DNA of 64,000 nt from Ectocarpus siliculosus (lineage: Eukaryota > Sar > Phaeophyceae > Ectocarpales > Ectocarpaceae): the NCBI GenBank assembly GCA_000310025.1, contig FN648340.1, positions 129,135 to 193,134 of the forward strand, read 5' to 3'. Of the stretch, positions 11,401 to 36,878 are shown in pieces. Position numbers and translations under genes: made by a program. The notes under the pieces were generated by a model. It made no database searches. It saw nothing but the letters and a program-made list of their open reading frames with translations, and was not told the origin of the DNA. How positions within the stretch are numbered: the stretch's first letter is position 1; each line of letters starts with the position of its first letter.

Positions 11401-14400
11401 ACCTCGTCGCGGGCACTGTGATCACGATCATTTTGATATGACTCCAGCCGCAGTTTCACGGTTGCCGACTGCCCAACAAATCGGTGCGTTGATTAGGATT
11501 CCAAGCTTTTGTACGGGTCGGGAAGAAACAAATCACTCACCTGGCTGTCAGCGTTCCTCTCTGCGGTGAGCGATGACCGCTTGCGCCCGGCGCGTTACCC
11601 TCTCCGGTCTGAGACACCGCCAACGCCGCCGCTGCCACCGCCGCTGCCGCCGCCGCTGCTGTCGCTGTTACCCCTTGCTGCGACCCCTCGGACGCGATTC
11701 CCGAACCGGCACCCTGGTTTTTCTTCTTCTGCTGTTGCTGCTGCCTCGCCCCCCCGCGCCCATCGTTTGACTTCCCTCCAAGCCCTGCTATCCGTGGCAC
11801 CGCCACTGACCCCGCCATTGTCGCCGGGCCACTGCCGCTGCCGCTTACGCTGCCGCTGCCGCTGCTGTGTGGCATGCCGCCGTGCGCGAATACGTCGACC
11901 GTCGATACCGCGACTATGGTGCGGTGGCCGAGGTGGGAAATGGAAGAGTTGCTGCTGTTTCGTACTCGTTTCGATCCACGAACCGCCCCGTCGCTGGAAG
12001 GCTTTCGAGGACGTCGCACCAGCTTCCTGTCCATATCTCGCAGCTGCTTGGTGGGGGGTGGTGGTGGTGGGGGGGCGTGCTCGTGTTTAGCACTCCTTAG
12101 CTGTTAGACCATTGACCGCGCGTGATCGACAGGATGGAGCAACGCGGGAGGGAGGGATAGAACTGTTCCGGGAAAAGGAGGAAGGGGGTCAACAGTCCAG
12201 TTTCAAGTGGCCCTTGTAGCATGAAAATGCGCCGCTTCACCGCTCTCAACTCCGCGGCTGAAATCAACGGCGACAGCGAGTCATCGTTGGTCCTTGCCGT
12301 CGGACCAACAGAAGAAAATTCACCAAACTTTGCAACCCGCCGCCCAAAAACGTCACCATCGATCCTCCAAACGGGAATACCCAGTGGCGATCCCTTGGGC
12401 CCAAGCTACCGACAAAACCATGAGCCAGACTTTGCATCAACAGCTCCAGAAGTCGGGCACATACTTTGCGACGAAGGCCACGTTACAATACTTGGAAATC
12501 TACTACTCCATGTTCGTCATCCCAACAGCAACGAGTCGCTCACAACCTCAAATTGAGGTGCAGCCGTTTCGAAGGAAAGGGCTCCGTCCGGGGCAAGCTT
12601 GCAACGTGCAGTAACTGCGTTGCGGGCTGAATCACTCCGTACATGCTGTGAGTGAAAACCCATCGGCATGAGCGCTGCCAAGGATTGGGCATCGTGTCAT
12701 GGACCGCCGTGTCCACTGCCGATTCGCCAGTCGAGGTAAACGGAACCTCAACTGCGGCAGCACAAGCTTTCTATAACGAGACGGCAACAATCGTGCCGCT
12801 ATCTTATTGATCAGGAGAGACATGGCGAACTGTAGGAAGCGATCGGCTCTCCCCTAGCACGGCATCCCACGCAAGAAACTCTTCAGAAATTGAGCCTGCC
12901 TCACCGCTGTCTTTCGAGAGCGCACAAAAGTACAAAGCGCTGACCGACCTTGGCCTCCAGCGCTCTGACTCGCTCGTTGTCCCTGTTTGCCCACTGTCCA
13001 AGCTCGCCAGCAGCACCGGCACCAGCAGCACCGCTATTCCGGCTGGTAGTGGAAGCGTCGTCTGTACTGCCGTCTCCCACAAGGTGTGCCTTGCTCGGCA
13101 CCTGGCCAGCGGAGGTTCCGCCTTTTCCCGCCGGAGGTTTGTCGCGAGGTTGGAACCCCTACATTGTCGGTCGACCGAAAGTGGGGGCGACAGCAAGCAT
13201 TAGGAAAGGAATTAACCTCCCGAACCGTGACTGTGCGGCTTCTTCTTCTCGACCCGCAGGCATGCGCATGTGGGCATGGGGGAATAAGTGGTACCATCAG
13301 ATGACAGATTCGTCGGATTTTTTGCTCGATTCAACACGAAACACACGAAGGTGAAAGTACCAAAGGTTAGGGGGTTTTCTCGCCACACCCGGACCAACGT
13401 CGTCACTCGCTTGCAAAGTTTCGACGCCATCGTGTGCCATTTTCTACTTTTGTTGTTTCCGGGATGGTCATGCGGCGTGTGCGTGCTCCCATGTAACTAC
13501 ACCACCATCAAACGATGTCGCGATTGGAACAAGAAGCAGCATCGCGTAACGTACACATGCCTGGTTTTTCTTTACGAACTCCTCCGGTCTACTCGCCGCC
13601 CACAGCCCGAGCTCGAGAGCTCCCTTCGCAGAGCCAACGGCGGCCTGCCGCAAGCTCCTTCCTGCCCGCAGCCCCTTCAACTGCAAGAAATCAAAAGTAG
13701 TTAACCCGCGGCGTCGGGGCGAGGTACCGAGCGACACACGGAGGATGGCAATGCCTAGCTGTCTGAGCACCTAAACCATTTGCTTGCATATACAAGTTGC
13801 TCATTGAATACGCCGGGCGATACTTTCTCGGGGTCTCTGTCGGCGATTGTGCGCGTCCTATTTTGTTAGAGGGGCTATCCCCTCGAGACTAAAGTAATCA
13901 GCCACCGCTGACCACTTTGGTCTACGGAAAGCAACCCTTCTCGCTGACTACTACAGTACGTCGGCCTGGGGAATAGCCGCTCTAACTCGTAGCGGTCCAC
14001 GTGTTACCTACCTGTCGACGCGACCGGGCAAAGAAAATCGTACGGGGCACGCACCCGTTTTCCTCTATTCGGTGGAGGGTGCACGAGACGACGACAGACA
14101 ACTCCAGAGCTACTTCGTGGCGTTCATGACCGTCTGTTGCTGCATTTTGAGGTGCTTTCGTCTTGCGCTGACATCATGTCGAAGTTCAGCCATACGGATA
14201 CAGTGATGCGTCCATCGCACGACGAGCGCTTACTAGGTCGTTGCCTTGTCTGACACGGTCCGTCAGCGCCGTGTGCGCTGGCAGCCGCTTATGAGCGCCG
14301 CCCCTAGATCGTTTGATCCATACATCAGCTGGACCAGCCTCCTCCCCGCCGTTCTCCGTTCCTGGTTCGCCTGATGGATCTTCGCCGCCTTCTTCCTGCT

Positions 14401-14811
14401 CGGGTTGTTTCTGGCGCGTCGTCGTATCACGTGGAAAGAGACGCACGAGGGAATCCGGCGGTTCGCATGACTACCTCAGCCGAAAGCTGCTGGGTGTTGC
14501 CCGTACATGGAGAAGGGCTCGTTCCTGGGGGTAAAAAAATTGACTTCACGGTTGAGGAGGAAAAAGAAAAGTTGAGCACCGCAGAAGGGAGGTGGGGTAA
14601 AACAACCCTCCTGGTGTAAAACAACCCTCCTGTATTACCTCCCTTTCGTTGGTGACCATGGCCGGTGCATCTATCTTCTTCGTCTATGTAAGTTATGTAC
14701 TACAGCAGCAGGATATACTACATCACTGACCGCTGACGACTGAGGAGTAGAGCTGCTGTTGATCTTGCGTTTGCTTTGCTCCTCGGCGGCAAGCTCCTCC
14801 GCTTTCATCCT
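8433..14811 (-). CDS. Unrecognised multi-exon protein (at least nine exons)
   Basis: Not a family I recognise. Nine exons in transcript order, all phase-compatible: 14811-14731, 14395-14234, 13680-13576, 13101-12949, 12043-11541, 11291-11219, 10451-10314, 9410-9261 and 8918-8433 (stop at 8435-8433); 616 residues, N-terminus open. From the N-terminus: a charged Glu/Lys segment, a Gly/Glu-rich acidic segment, a helical Arg/Ala segment, a probable coiled coil that crosses the 12949/12043 junction (RVRALEAK then LRDMDRKL), a long disordered Ser/Gly region with a five-Gln run, Lys and a long Ala tract, then a more conserved-looking C-terminal third with helical character (KKELKAAVKAY, FDWDEDMRRMM, VTPYIFWSLVG), and a final Gly/Ser tail. 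The donor at 12949 (GTCGGT) and the small exon 11291-11219 are the weakest points. A further exon upstream probably ends at 15301, where an AAG|GTAGGA donor in the same phase closes an open frame. Two-part architecture (disordered middle, helical ends) suggests a scaffold or regulator; this is inference only. Confidence 0.5.
12074..12141 (-). repeat. Solo copy of the LINE 3'-tail sequence
   Basis: About 68 bp closely resembling the 3' UTR end of the LINE at 48455-49984, in the same orientation. The shared core on the plus strand is TTAGACCATTGACC with similar flanks (GCGTRCTC before it, GGAYGGAGCA after it). Both copies abut a G-rich run on the plus strand. It is either an extreme 5' truncation of the same LINE or a SINE that borrows the LINE tail. 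It lies just upstream of the 12043-11541 exon, inside an intron of the minus-strand gene. Confidence 0.5.
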
Positions 14812-15301
14812 CTGTACCTTCAGAACCACCCGCAGGATTATGTTCCGCGCGACGTACGTATGGTCACATGACGTATAGTAGGATATAGGAAACAAGCAAT
14901 CGACAGCGGCTGGCTGCCATCTGCCTCGCGCTTCTTCGCAAAACGAAGAACGGAAGAGGCAGTGGTTGGGTGACGGAGACGAGTTGCGAATTGATGCCAT
15001 CTACACGTTATCTCGAGTGATCCTCTGTGGATTACACGCACCCGCCATGCAATATGGCTTCAACGTGGTTCCCGCGAAAGCATCGCATTTTTATAACCCG
15101 CTGCGTAGAAAGCACAACGTCAAAATACGAGAAGCTTACAACTCGGTTCACACGTCAACGTAGCATCGAAAGGCGTGAAGGCGTGTGGACTGGCGCCAGA
15201 CTGATCGGACGAACACACACACTTGACTTGCAGAGTACCTTCACCACATTGTGAGTACATTATTACACAGTCTACACGGCTGTGTCCTACCTTTAGCCCG
15301 A

Positions 15302-27933
<12,632 letters not shown>

Positions 27934-28469
27934 GATTGGATCTGACGGGAGGGGGGGGAGGGGTGGGAGGGCGAGCGGGTCAAGCGAAGAGGCGGTAGTT
28001 GCCGTGGTAAAGCGTCCAGCTCCAAAAGCGATGCTGATCAAAATACCTGCTGCGTACGCATACGCATCCCGCTTTTGCTGTTCGTCTCTCCCTCCGTCCT
28101 TGTCTCCAGGTGCAAATGCATATGCATGCATACGTGTCTCTTTCTCAGCGCGAAAACAACTGCGGAGATAGACGGCGAGAGGGCATAACCAAGCTCCATA
28201 CCGGCACGCGGTACACAGAACAGCTCCACCCCTACCTCCTAGCACCACACTCACGCACACGGCAGGACGAGCTCTCACCTGATGTTACGGGTTAATGCGG
28301 AGAAGGAGTGTGTGGGAGACCCCGGCCTGCAGCTGTTGCCCGCTGGTCCCATGGAGGCAGGCACCGGAGAAAGGGGACGCTTCCCTGTCATCCCCTGTTT
28401 TTTGTCTGTGTGTCCATGAGAGTCAGCCCGCCGTTCATGAGAGAGAGAGGCAAGGGGACACATAAGTCG
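27934..28469. promoter_or_regulatory. Probable divergent promoter region
   Basis: About 540 bp separate the start codon of the minus-strand TPI-GAPDH gene (27933) from the first plausible start of the plus-strand DUF3228-like gene (28470). If the plus-strand exon is real, both 5' UTRs and a shared bidirectional promoter must fit here. I see no clear TATA box or initiator and cannot place transcription starts. Confidence 0.35.
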
Positions 28470-28604
28470 ATGGGGATTCGAGCAGCCGCGTGCTCTCTGT
28501 TGTTTGCTGCTCGCGCCTCAACTGCTTGCGCTTTCCGGATCCAAGCAGCGGCGCGGCCGTGCCCTCTCGGATTCCCAGCAGCAGCATCCCGCAGAGGATA
28601 CAAG
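28470..28604 (+). CDS. Candidate plastid-targeting first exon
   Basis: A 45-codon segment from ATG to a GATACAAG|GTGTGT donor, phase 0. The peptide starts MGIRAAACSLLFAARAS, a signal-peptide-like hydrophobic run, followed by TACAFR and then a basic, Ala/Arg-rich, acid-free stretch. Heterokont plastid proteins carry a signal peptide plus transit peptide, with a Phe directly after the cleavage site (the ASAFAP motif), and ACA-F-R fits that pattern. It is most likely the 5' exon of the DUF3228-like gene whose next supported exon includes 29531-29740. I could not find a strong acceptor in the right phase between them. The best phase-0 candidates are at 29516 and 29603, both with weak pyrimidine tracts. 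Confidence 0.4.
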
Positions 28605-28784
28605 GTGTGTTCGGTGTTCATCCAGTAGGTTGTTGCGTTGCGACGGCAACGAGCTGATGAGAGAGGTCGGCGCCTACACACAGCGTCTCTCTCTAGAGGG
28701 GGACGCCGTTGGCTGCACGTACTGCATTCAGCATTCAGCCTTGTCGTTGAAGGGACTGAATCACGATTTAGCTGTTGGCCCCGT

Positions 28785-29060
28785 GATTGCGGGCAACATT
28801 GCTACCGCCTTACTCCTCTTGTGGGGTGTGCTCTCTTGCGTCATATCCATCTCGGTGCTGGGTATGCCTGTGATAAATTTATGTATGAGTACCTGCTGCT
28901 GTCATGTTTGATCCCTGCACTGCCGTACAGACACCAAGGCGGTTGGCCCGGCCGTTGCAGAAAGCATTACCATTGCTACAGCAGTACTGCTGTACCTCTG
29001 ATGTGGGGTGTGCTTTCTTGCGTCATATCAACGCTGTTGCGTATGGTGCACTGCCGTATG
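28785..29060 (+). repeat. Two-copy duplication, about 175 bp apart
   Basis: The stretch around GTGGGGTGTGCTCTCTTGCG at about 28820 recurs near 28998 with few differences, together with CATTGCTAC upstream of each. It lies in the presumed first intron of the DUF3228-like gene. Confidence 0.6.
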
Positions 29061-29530
29061 GACGGTACTATTTTCACGCGTTTTCAAGGTGTACTGCTGT
29101 AGTGCCAACACGCCGCGCACTCCATTGTTTGCGATGATGATGTCAGCGCGTCATGATCCCAGCCCCCCCTCCCCCCGCTCGTGCCCACTTGTTCTGGCCA
29201 GAGCACAACAACGGCAATGTCGGCTCCAGGGGGCAACGAGCTCGTCATGGGTGAGAGCAGCAGGCGACGGCCGCCGCAGGATCGGCCCTTACGGCCTTTG
29301 GATAAAACCAAGTCACTTACCGACTGTGTGTATCTGAGTTCAACACCATGTCTTGGAATACTACTGTAGGGAATTGGGTCTCGAGCGTTATGCATCTGCC
29401 CATCCTAAACATAGCACAGCCTATTTCGGGCAATGCGCACGTGGTCTTGCGTCGCCCGCGGGAGGCTTGACACCCACGTCCCGAAGGGAGACCTTGTACT
29501 ACTATAGGAATCGAGCGCTGTCGACTATGC

Positions 29531-32500
29531 ATGTACGTTTACGACTCTAGTGTTCCAACATCTGATGCCTCTACTTCATCAATGCTGCAAACGTTAAATG
29601 AGACCTTGCCCCCCTCCCCCCTCACGCTGGCAAATGGTGCGATAAACGATAAACCAGACGCCTTCGCGATGCGACAATTTACTGACGAGAGCTACACAGG
29701 GACCAAGGTGGCCTACGACCCACAGGAGTTCGAGGATAAGGTGTGTATGCATACGACATCACACAGCGTCTTCGTAATTTTCCTCTTTTTTTTGGCCATA
29801 CGCATGCAAACAAATACATCGTCTCTCATTTTATGTGCAAGTATGATAGAGATGAGTTATTTTGTTTGTGGATGAAAGTGAAACCGTCTCCTAAACAACT
29901 CCTATGTAGTGGTTTCGTCTGTTTTGTTTGGGTTCTTGGGCGGAAACCACGCCTGCCTGAAACATACAGAAATGGAGCACACGGAAGCAGACAAAACGCC
30001 AGAAGAATAAACAGTTGTGCGCTGGCGCTTGTAGTGCTTTTTTTCGATATGGCGATATGGAATACATACTGCTGAGCGTGCTTGAACGTGCCTTCTTCGT
30101 AGATATCATGTGGTAGCTTTGGCTTTCGGGCGACAACTTTTCGTGGTACAACGGAAACAGCAGCGTTTGAGTCATGTGCGCTTCGTCGTCGTGTAACGGT
30201 GCTGCTTGCGACCCCCCACCGATTTTCCTTTTTCTCGTTTGCGAACCCCCCTACCTGGACACGGCACGACAACACGCGACTCCCCCAACACGCCTTGACG
30301 GAAGCCTAGGTGAACGAAATTTTCAGGGCCGCTGGAGGGAAGCTGGAGGAAGGGTGAGATGGTTGTGCCGCGCCCACCTTCGTAACCGCACCGCGATATC
30401 ACTTCGTGGGGTATGGGGGTACCCTACGTTTAGGTCCGCGGGTCGCCGCGGGGGACGGACTGCTACTGCTGTTGTTGCGTCACCGGGTGTTGTTGTGTAT
30501 CTCTGGGGGGTGTATTATATAATTCAGGGGGCTGTCGTTTATCATTCAGGGCTGTCGTGTATTTTGAAGGTATCGCGTATCGTTGGGGGGTGTCGTGTAT
30601 GGGGGTACTATGTCGGGAATCCGGTTCGCGTGGCAGTATGGGGTGTGTCGGGCGTCCGGGGTGTGTGTAGGGTGGCTCAACGACGACAACAAACAGCACG
30701 TCGAAATTCCTCTGAAACAAGCATCGCCCCAAAACGAAAAAACTAATACTCCATTCCTGTTGTCGTTCGTCGTCCGTGCTCCTCCGTGTTTTATTAATTG
30801 CAGATACGCCCCGTTCTGCAAGCACGTGTTCGTTCCTAACTTTGCGGGCGTTAAGACGAGCACGGTCAAGATCACACCGGAGAACGAAAAGCTGTTGGTC
30901 GCTGGATACGAGGCCCGAACAGCGAAGGTATTGTAATCTGCTCTGTGTGGTGCAACGTGTGTACTGTAAAGGTTCTGCAGCTCCACGCCTGCCTCCGTTC
31001 CAGAGTGTTTTTTGCCACGTGTGTGTCTGTCGAAAGCATGGATCCAGTGGTGGGGCTGCTTGTCATGGTAATACCTCCACCATCAGAGCGCGCTCTTGCG
31101 TGTTCCTGACCTTTGTCGCAGTGATTCGACGCAGGGCGACTAATGCAAAGCTACAGCAAAGATATTTCATTTCCGCCGGCCTTCCCTGTGTTTACCCTCT
31201 TAGCCTCCTGGCTACTACCTCCGTTTTGCGAGGGTTTCCTCTACGGGACCCCCGATGCAGGCGTCTGCCGTAATTACTGTCGTCGTCTTCATTTTACACC
31301 TTAGTATGCTTGCAATGGTCGTGTTCGTACGGCCTTGGGCAGCGTCGCACATCAAGCCGCCCTTTAGGTGTACAGAAGGAGAGGTGAAAGCGCTCCGATG
31401 TTTTTTTCCCCAATGATTGTACAGGGTGATGGTCCCTCAAGAAGAGGGACAAGAAAAGCCATACGAAAAAAGCAAATTCTCAAAGGGTGCCACCTCTGAG
31501 AAACTTCAATACCTCCCGCTGAGAATTTTCTCGAACTGATAGGCTTTCTTGCGACGTTCTGTGTATGTTCTGAAGATTTTCTATCGTGTTTTTTTTCTTT
31601 TAGCTGATGATGTTGGGACGGAAACTCGGCCCGCGGCAGGAACTACCGATTCTGTCGCGATGGTTCGAGTCCGGCACGGTGGAAACGCCAGAGGCGAAAT
31701 TCCTCGACATCATCTTGTACAGGTATGTTCGTGGGATTTGTTCTCTCTCGTAACCGGATGTATAGCTGCTAGGGAGCATCTCGTGCTCATGTTGGGTAGG
31801 TGCGACGTACATGTAGTAGTCCAATGCGTTGATTTCGGGTTCTGTAGACGTCACTTTTGGGGACTAGGGTGCCATGATGCATGTGTTGCCGACAGTATTG
31901 TGTGTCCTTCCGGCGACGCATGTGTTATCGACTTTTTTTCTGCCATATGACGTTGTGTTGAGCGTGTGGTTATGGCGCACAACCTGTCTTGGGATGGAAT
32001 AACCAGTATGTAAACCATGGACGGTACGGCGCTGCCTACTGAAGGACGGAACGTACAAACCTCCTGATTGTACTTTTACGTGCGGTAGATTTGATGTTGG
32101 TGCACCACAACAGCAACGATACGTAGCGTAAGGCGGTGGCAGCCCGGTGTGTTGGCCGCCCAAAGCACGAAGCCGCCGTCGTGATGTAGGTCAAACTCCA
32201 TCGTGCACTGCTGTCTGGCCGTTGTTTTTTGTGTTCTGGTCGTACGCGCACCTCGAGTGTCGGCATTGTTGTGTATCATAGTACCGTATTGTAAACCTGG
32301 GCGGAGCTCCCCATTAACGTTCTGGCACCTCTGTGAACTTCGCCCAAGGGCAGAGTTTGCACTCCTTCAAATCTTGCCACTATCCCGAGTCTCCCGGTCT
32401 CAAAGTATGCGCCATTCGTGCTCCCGAGTGCGCTTACAGAACGTACCCCGACATAGGTACGCTTCATTTGTCCGAGGCTTGTTTCTTATTTTTTCTGTCG

Positions 32501-32923
32501 GGTAACCCAACATCGATTATTCTGTTATTTTCCGTGTAGCTTTAATCGACTGTTGCGCCTGTTCTTGTTATCAGTTTTTTTTTCTTCTGTCTTCCCGCGA
32601 CTGAAGGTCGTAACTCCTACATGTAGGTTCTCCCCTTAGTTCTGTATGTCCCTCCTGCTTGCTTTTCGATGACTCGTGTATCCAGCCGAGAACAGATCCG
32701 TAAGGAAACCGCTGCGATGGGGAAGGAGAAGGAAGACTCGGAGGCCCCGTGGGGGATAATCTCGGTCAAGTCGCAGGACGTGGACCACGAGATCCCGATG
32801 CAGCCCATCACCATGATGCGCAACGCGCTTGGGAAGGAAGAGGGGGGGTCTGGAGTGCCTTTGGAGCGGGAGAAATACATGCAGAGTGTTGAATTTTGGA
32901 GGGATCACGCCCCTGTAAAATAG
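29531..32923 (+). CDS. DUF3228-family protein
   Basis: Five phase-compatible exons: 29531-29740, 30310-30353, 30804-30927, 31604-31722 and 32686-32923 (244 residues from the ATG at 29531). The tiny 44-bp exon is confirmed by phase and by the smooth join EDK-VNEIFRAAGG and LEEG-YAPFCKHVFV. Blocks I recognise from the DUF3228 family (unknown function; found in bacteria, algae and plants) are FAMRQFTDESYTGTKV near the N-terminus, YAPFCKHVFV, ITPENEKLL, PILSRWF, LDIILYSREQIRKE, and the C-terminal PMQPITMMRNALG. The Cys/His in FCKH and the invariant-looking Trp and Arg residues may be functional, but no reaction is established. Residues 1-50 are variable and Ser/Pro-rich, as in a cleaved presequence or linker. 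The true start may lie in the upstream exon at 28470-28604. Confidence 0.75.
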
Positions 32924-35776
32924 CTTATTACGGGGCTTTCGTATACTTATAACTGCTGAGCGAGCGTGGCTGTTGGAGGAGTTCTTGGAGGAGGCCCCAC
33001 CACTTAACATTGGAACCTCTTACCTTTGCCTTAAGGCTCGTTTCTTGCTTCCTCCTTGGGAAAACTCAACAGCGATGATATTGGTATTGGTATGGGACTG
33101 TTACCTACTGTAGTTCCTCCGTGAGGTGCCCAAACAGTGATTTTTGTTCCTGTACTGCATGCATACAGTAGGATTCTCAACTGAGTACCTACTCTTCTTA
33201 TGGCCAATTGAGCCTGAAGTTGTGTGCGAACTACTATGTGGTCAAGTGGCGGCGCGTGCTGGATTTATTCCACTGCTCTACAACAATCGCTTCCAATAAG
33301 TTCATTTCCAGATCGGTGGTTTTCGTGGTGCCACCAGACCCGCGAAGCTGGCAGGTCAGGGTTCCCGCATTCTGTTTGTTGGGACGGGTGTGTGTGTGTG
33401 ATTTTTTGCCCTCTTTGCTCGGAACCACGTATTTATTGTGTTTGATAGTCGGTGACCTGCATCAGAGGGATGGAGGTGACAGGCCAGCCATGCATCCCCC
33501 CGCGGAGCAATATTTCTTAGTCCCCGTGTGCTTTGCACCCTGCATCTTCCAGCGGACTATTTTTCTTTTTTTCCCCGGCCGAGTCCGAGACTCGTGAACG
33601 CTCACGCTGTTCACCCCACTGTTCATATAGCGGCATGGTAAGATGTATATGCATATGGACCTTTTATTTGCTTCGTTGCCACTGGTATTATTCCCTCTCG
33701 TCGTCCCACTTGTTTCCTCGCCGGATTCACTTCATTCGAACGCGCGCCCACGTCGGGCTCTCCTCCCCTCTGTATAGCCAAAGTGAGAAGTGTTCGTAGG
33801 ACGCAGTCTATATTAGTCCGCGTGGCCACACACCTGAAGCATGGTTGGCACCCTTAGAGGCTTTTGCCCTCTTGCCTGTATCCTGTGTGCTATTTCCAGT
33901 GGCATTTTGTTTTTAAGACGTCCCTACTTACAGGTGTACGAGCTTGATTTATGACAATACACTCTGCTGCGCACCCAAGCATGTCGCACTCACGGTGAAA
34001 AAGGAAAGTTCGTATTCTAAAATTGTTAAGCGCAGATGGCAACAATTCTCGTGCATTGTGTTTTGCCACCCGTGGACCTTCGCTAAAAGTGTTCCTGTGC
34101 CCCAAGCATGCCGTTCCAGTACCGATTTCGTATTTGGCCATGTGAGTCGCTTCTTGCGTTTGAAGGGGATGCACGGATGGATGCACCGTGATGTAGCCGG
34201 ATATTCGTTGACGTGACCGACTATCTACGCCCATGGGGAAGAATCAACTACTGTACTTAAAAAGAACAAATTAATCCAATCAACTCTTCTACATGTGATA
34301 CAAAAAGATTCGTGCGCTTTTCAAGTAGCTTAGACTATGTGACTAGATATGTGTGATCACGTGCAGCGGCCGCCGTGGGGCTACACATGCGGTGAAGCCT
34401 ACACCCCCCATGAACTACCGGGGCACAGAGAACCCACACGTAATGTATTGCGACACTGATAGGCCACATCCTAGCTGTTTATGTGTTGTCGGTCAGAGGC
34501 AGATGGAACGATGTTCGCCGTAGGCGATGATACGTATGAGATACCTTCGGTTAACGACAGCAGCAGTCATGTGTTGGTCTACAGCACGTATGTATCTAGT
34601 GACGGTCCCTCCTTGGTGCTACGTAGAAATAGGGGCTACCAATAGGGAGACAGCGACAGAGACAGAAGCATGAGTTCATGCGTGTAGTCTATGGTGCTCT
34701 GTGCCCTGCTGTTTCTTCGGGTAGGTGTTTGATTTCCTGTTTCGCGACAATCGATAGGTTACCGGCCCGGCTGCTGACCTTGAAATGGTCATGGGCTCTT
34801 GGACGCGAACCGGCACCAATCACGCCGCATTTCCCCGAGGGGTTCACGTACCCAAAGCTGGTCCTCTCCGCTCTTCAGAGCTTTCTCCACACCATACGTA
34901 CAACACACGCTGCACGAGCGTACCGCGCACCTCGACATAGATAACAACTTTTGGCGCTTGTGGCTGACACTTTCTCGAGGAGGTATACTGGAATACTACG
35001 GAGTGGACGCTGTGGAGCTCGCTCCAGCTGTTAGGTGAGAGGACGTCAACACACAGCAGGGGTCCTTGCGGAGGCACTAGTCTAATTGACACCGAAAGCA
35101 AGACGGTATGCTCCACCTCCAGTCGAATCGCTTGATGTTTGGGTCTTCTAGGAGTGTCGTCGAGGTGTTTGCCAACCACGGGCGTCGTCGCAGTTTGGTG
35201 GGGCGAGGGTACTGCGAGCCACCACCGCATGGGTGCTGCATGGTTTTTTTGACGCCACGTACGTAACCTTCGTTGAACCGACTGTCGAGTCCTACCGGGA
35301 TCGCCACACAGACTCCACAGCTGTCTACCCACTCGCGCCCTCAGTAGATGATAGAGTGTGGGCACCTCCAAGGCTCTACCCGTGACTGTCTCCCCCAAGC
35401 GGGCGTCCGAAGTAGTTCGTCCTTTTTCCCAGAGTTGACCTCGCTGCAACTCACGCGTCGTGTTACAGCAAAACATCAAAGATGGAAAAATCAATATTTT
35501 TAAAGATGGGGCGTCTATCCCACTTATAAGAAAGAACGACTCATGCGGTCCCGGAAGGCGACCTAAAACCCTTGAGGGCACCGCCGCGGCGAGAAGTAGC
35601 ACGATAATGTCAGCCTTGAACTAACCGGTAGAAGCTGCTATGTTGTTCTTTCTCTAGGTGAGGCTACACTAGAAAACTCTCCCTGCTTCTTCTGACAAAA
35701 CCACAACCTCGCCGTTGTATTCTTCATTAACGCTCAGTCCACGTTCGAAGAACCACCAGGAGGTGGACGGACCCTC
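32924..35776. other. Intergenic region, nothing supported
   Basis: Between the end of the DUF3228-like gene and the start of the Kelch gene. Short open frames occur on both strands, the longest on the minus strand at 34844-35602, but its composition looks random and it overlaps equally good frames on the other strand. I see no repeat, RNA gene or mobile element here. Confidence 0.4.
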
Positions 35777-36841
35777 ATGGGTAATAGCATGGGGGGGAAA
35801 TGCTCGACAATGACATGCGCAGAATGCGCCGGAAAGCACAAGAAGTGTAAGACGACGACAATGGGACGGTGGGTGAGGCTTCAGACAAGCGGACGACCGC
35901 CCTCACCGCGCTCCGGCCACGACGTTGCGGTAATAGGAAACAAGGTGCGCGAGGCGGAAATATCAATGCATGAAATAGCATGTGCATACACATGGCCTCA
36001 CCAGAACTGCTTTCACCGCAACTCATTTTGACAAGGGGTACAATAGTCAGGTTCGGTTCTCATCAGATTCAACTCCGAGAGAAAACAGCGAGGTAAATGT
36101 GGAATTAACGGGAACGCCACTCGAATACGATGTCAACTGTGGAGATGAAGAAAGGTTCTCCGCAAGCCCCCAAACGGTGATCCCGCCGAACTCGAGCGAT
36201 GTAATAAGGACCTTCTTGTAGACTTGTACGAGTGCTGTCGCACGCCTTGGTCGCCGTTGGTTTGTATCTAGAGCACGCCTTTCCGATGAAGCGGAGGAGG
36301 GGCAGAGCAGATTCGGAGAACAGCGATCTATCTCCTTCTACCGTAGCAAGCGGGTTGATCCCCACTTTCCAGCCGTGGTAAAAAAAACATGGGTTGCCGC
36401 GGTAGGCTTTGTGAGAAATGTACACCACAAGGAGGTAAAGTTCACCGTCATCATTTATCCCACGTCGGTTTGTTGTATTGAGTGGGACCTTCGCGGTTTT
36501 GCAGGTGCCAAGCAATGTAGGTGTTCATTTTTCAGCTTCCAGGTGGAGCAATGGACGTACATACGCCCGTTTGGGGAGTATTTTTCCCTTCGCTGTCCTG
36601 TGTTCTGTTCGGCACTTTTCTTCTGTGTGTGTCATCTCGCTTGTTCTGCACGTGGATCTTTGAACCTCTCTGTGTTATTTTGAGCGCATTAGCCGGCCGT
36701 GGTCACGGGGAAGATGGTCGCACAAGACATTTTTTAACATGTCTGTTCTTCAAATTTTCATTCCTTACCTGTCTTCTGCGGTGCTTGCCTCAATGTTTTT
36801 TTATTTATTTGCCCACGAGTTCTTTTCGTGATAACAACAAC

Positions 36842-36878
<37 letters not shown>

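Noticed and set aside
34844-35602. 252-codon minus-strand open frame
   Set aside because: Long by chance in GC-rich DNA. Composition looks random and it competes with open frames on the other strand.
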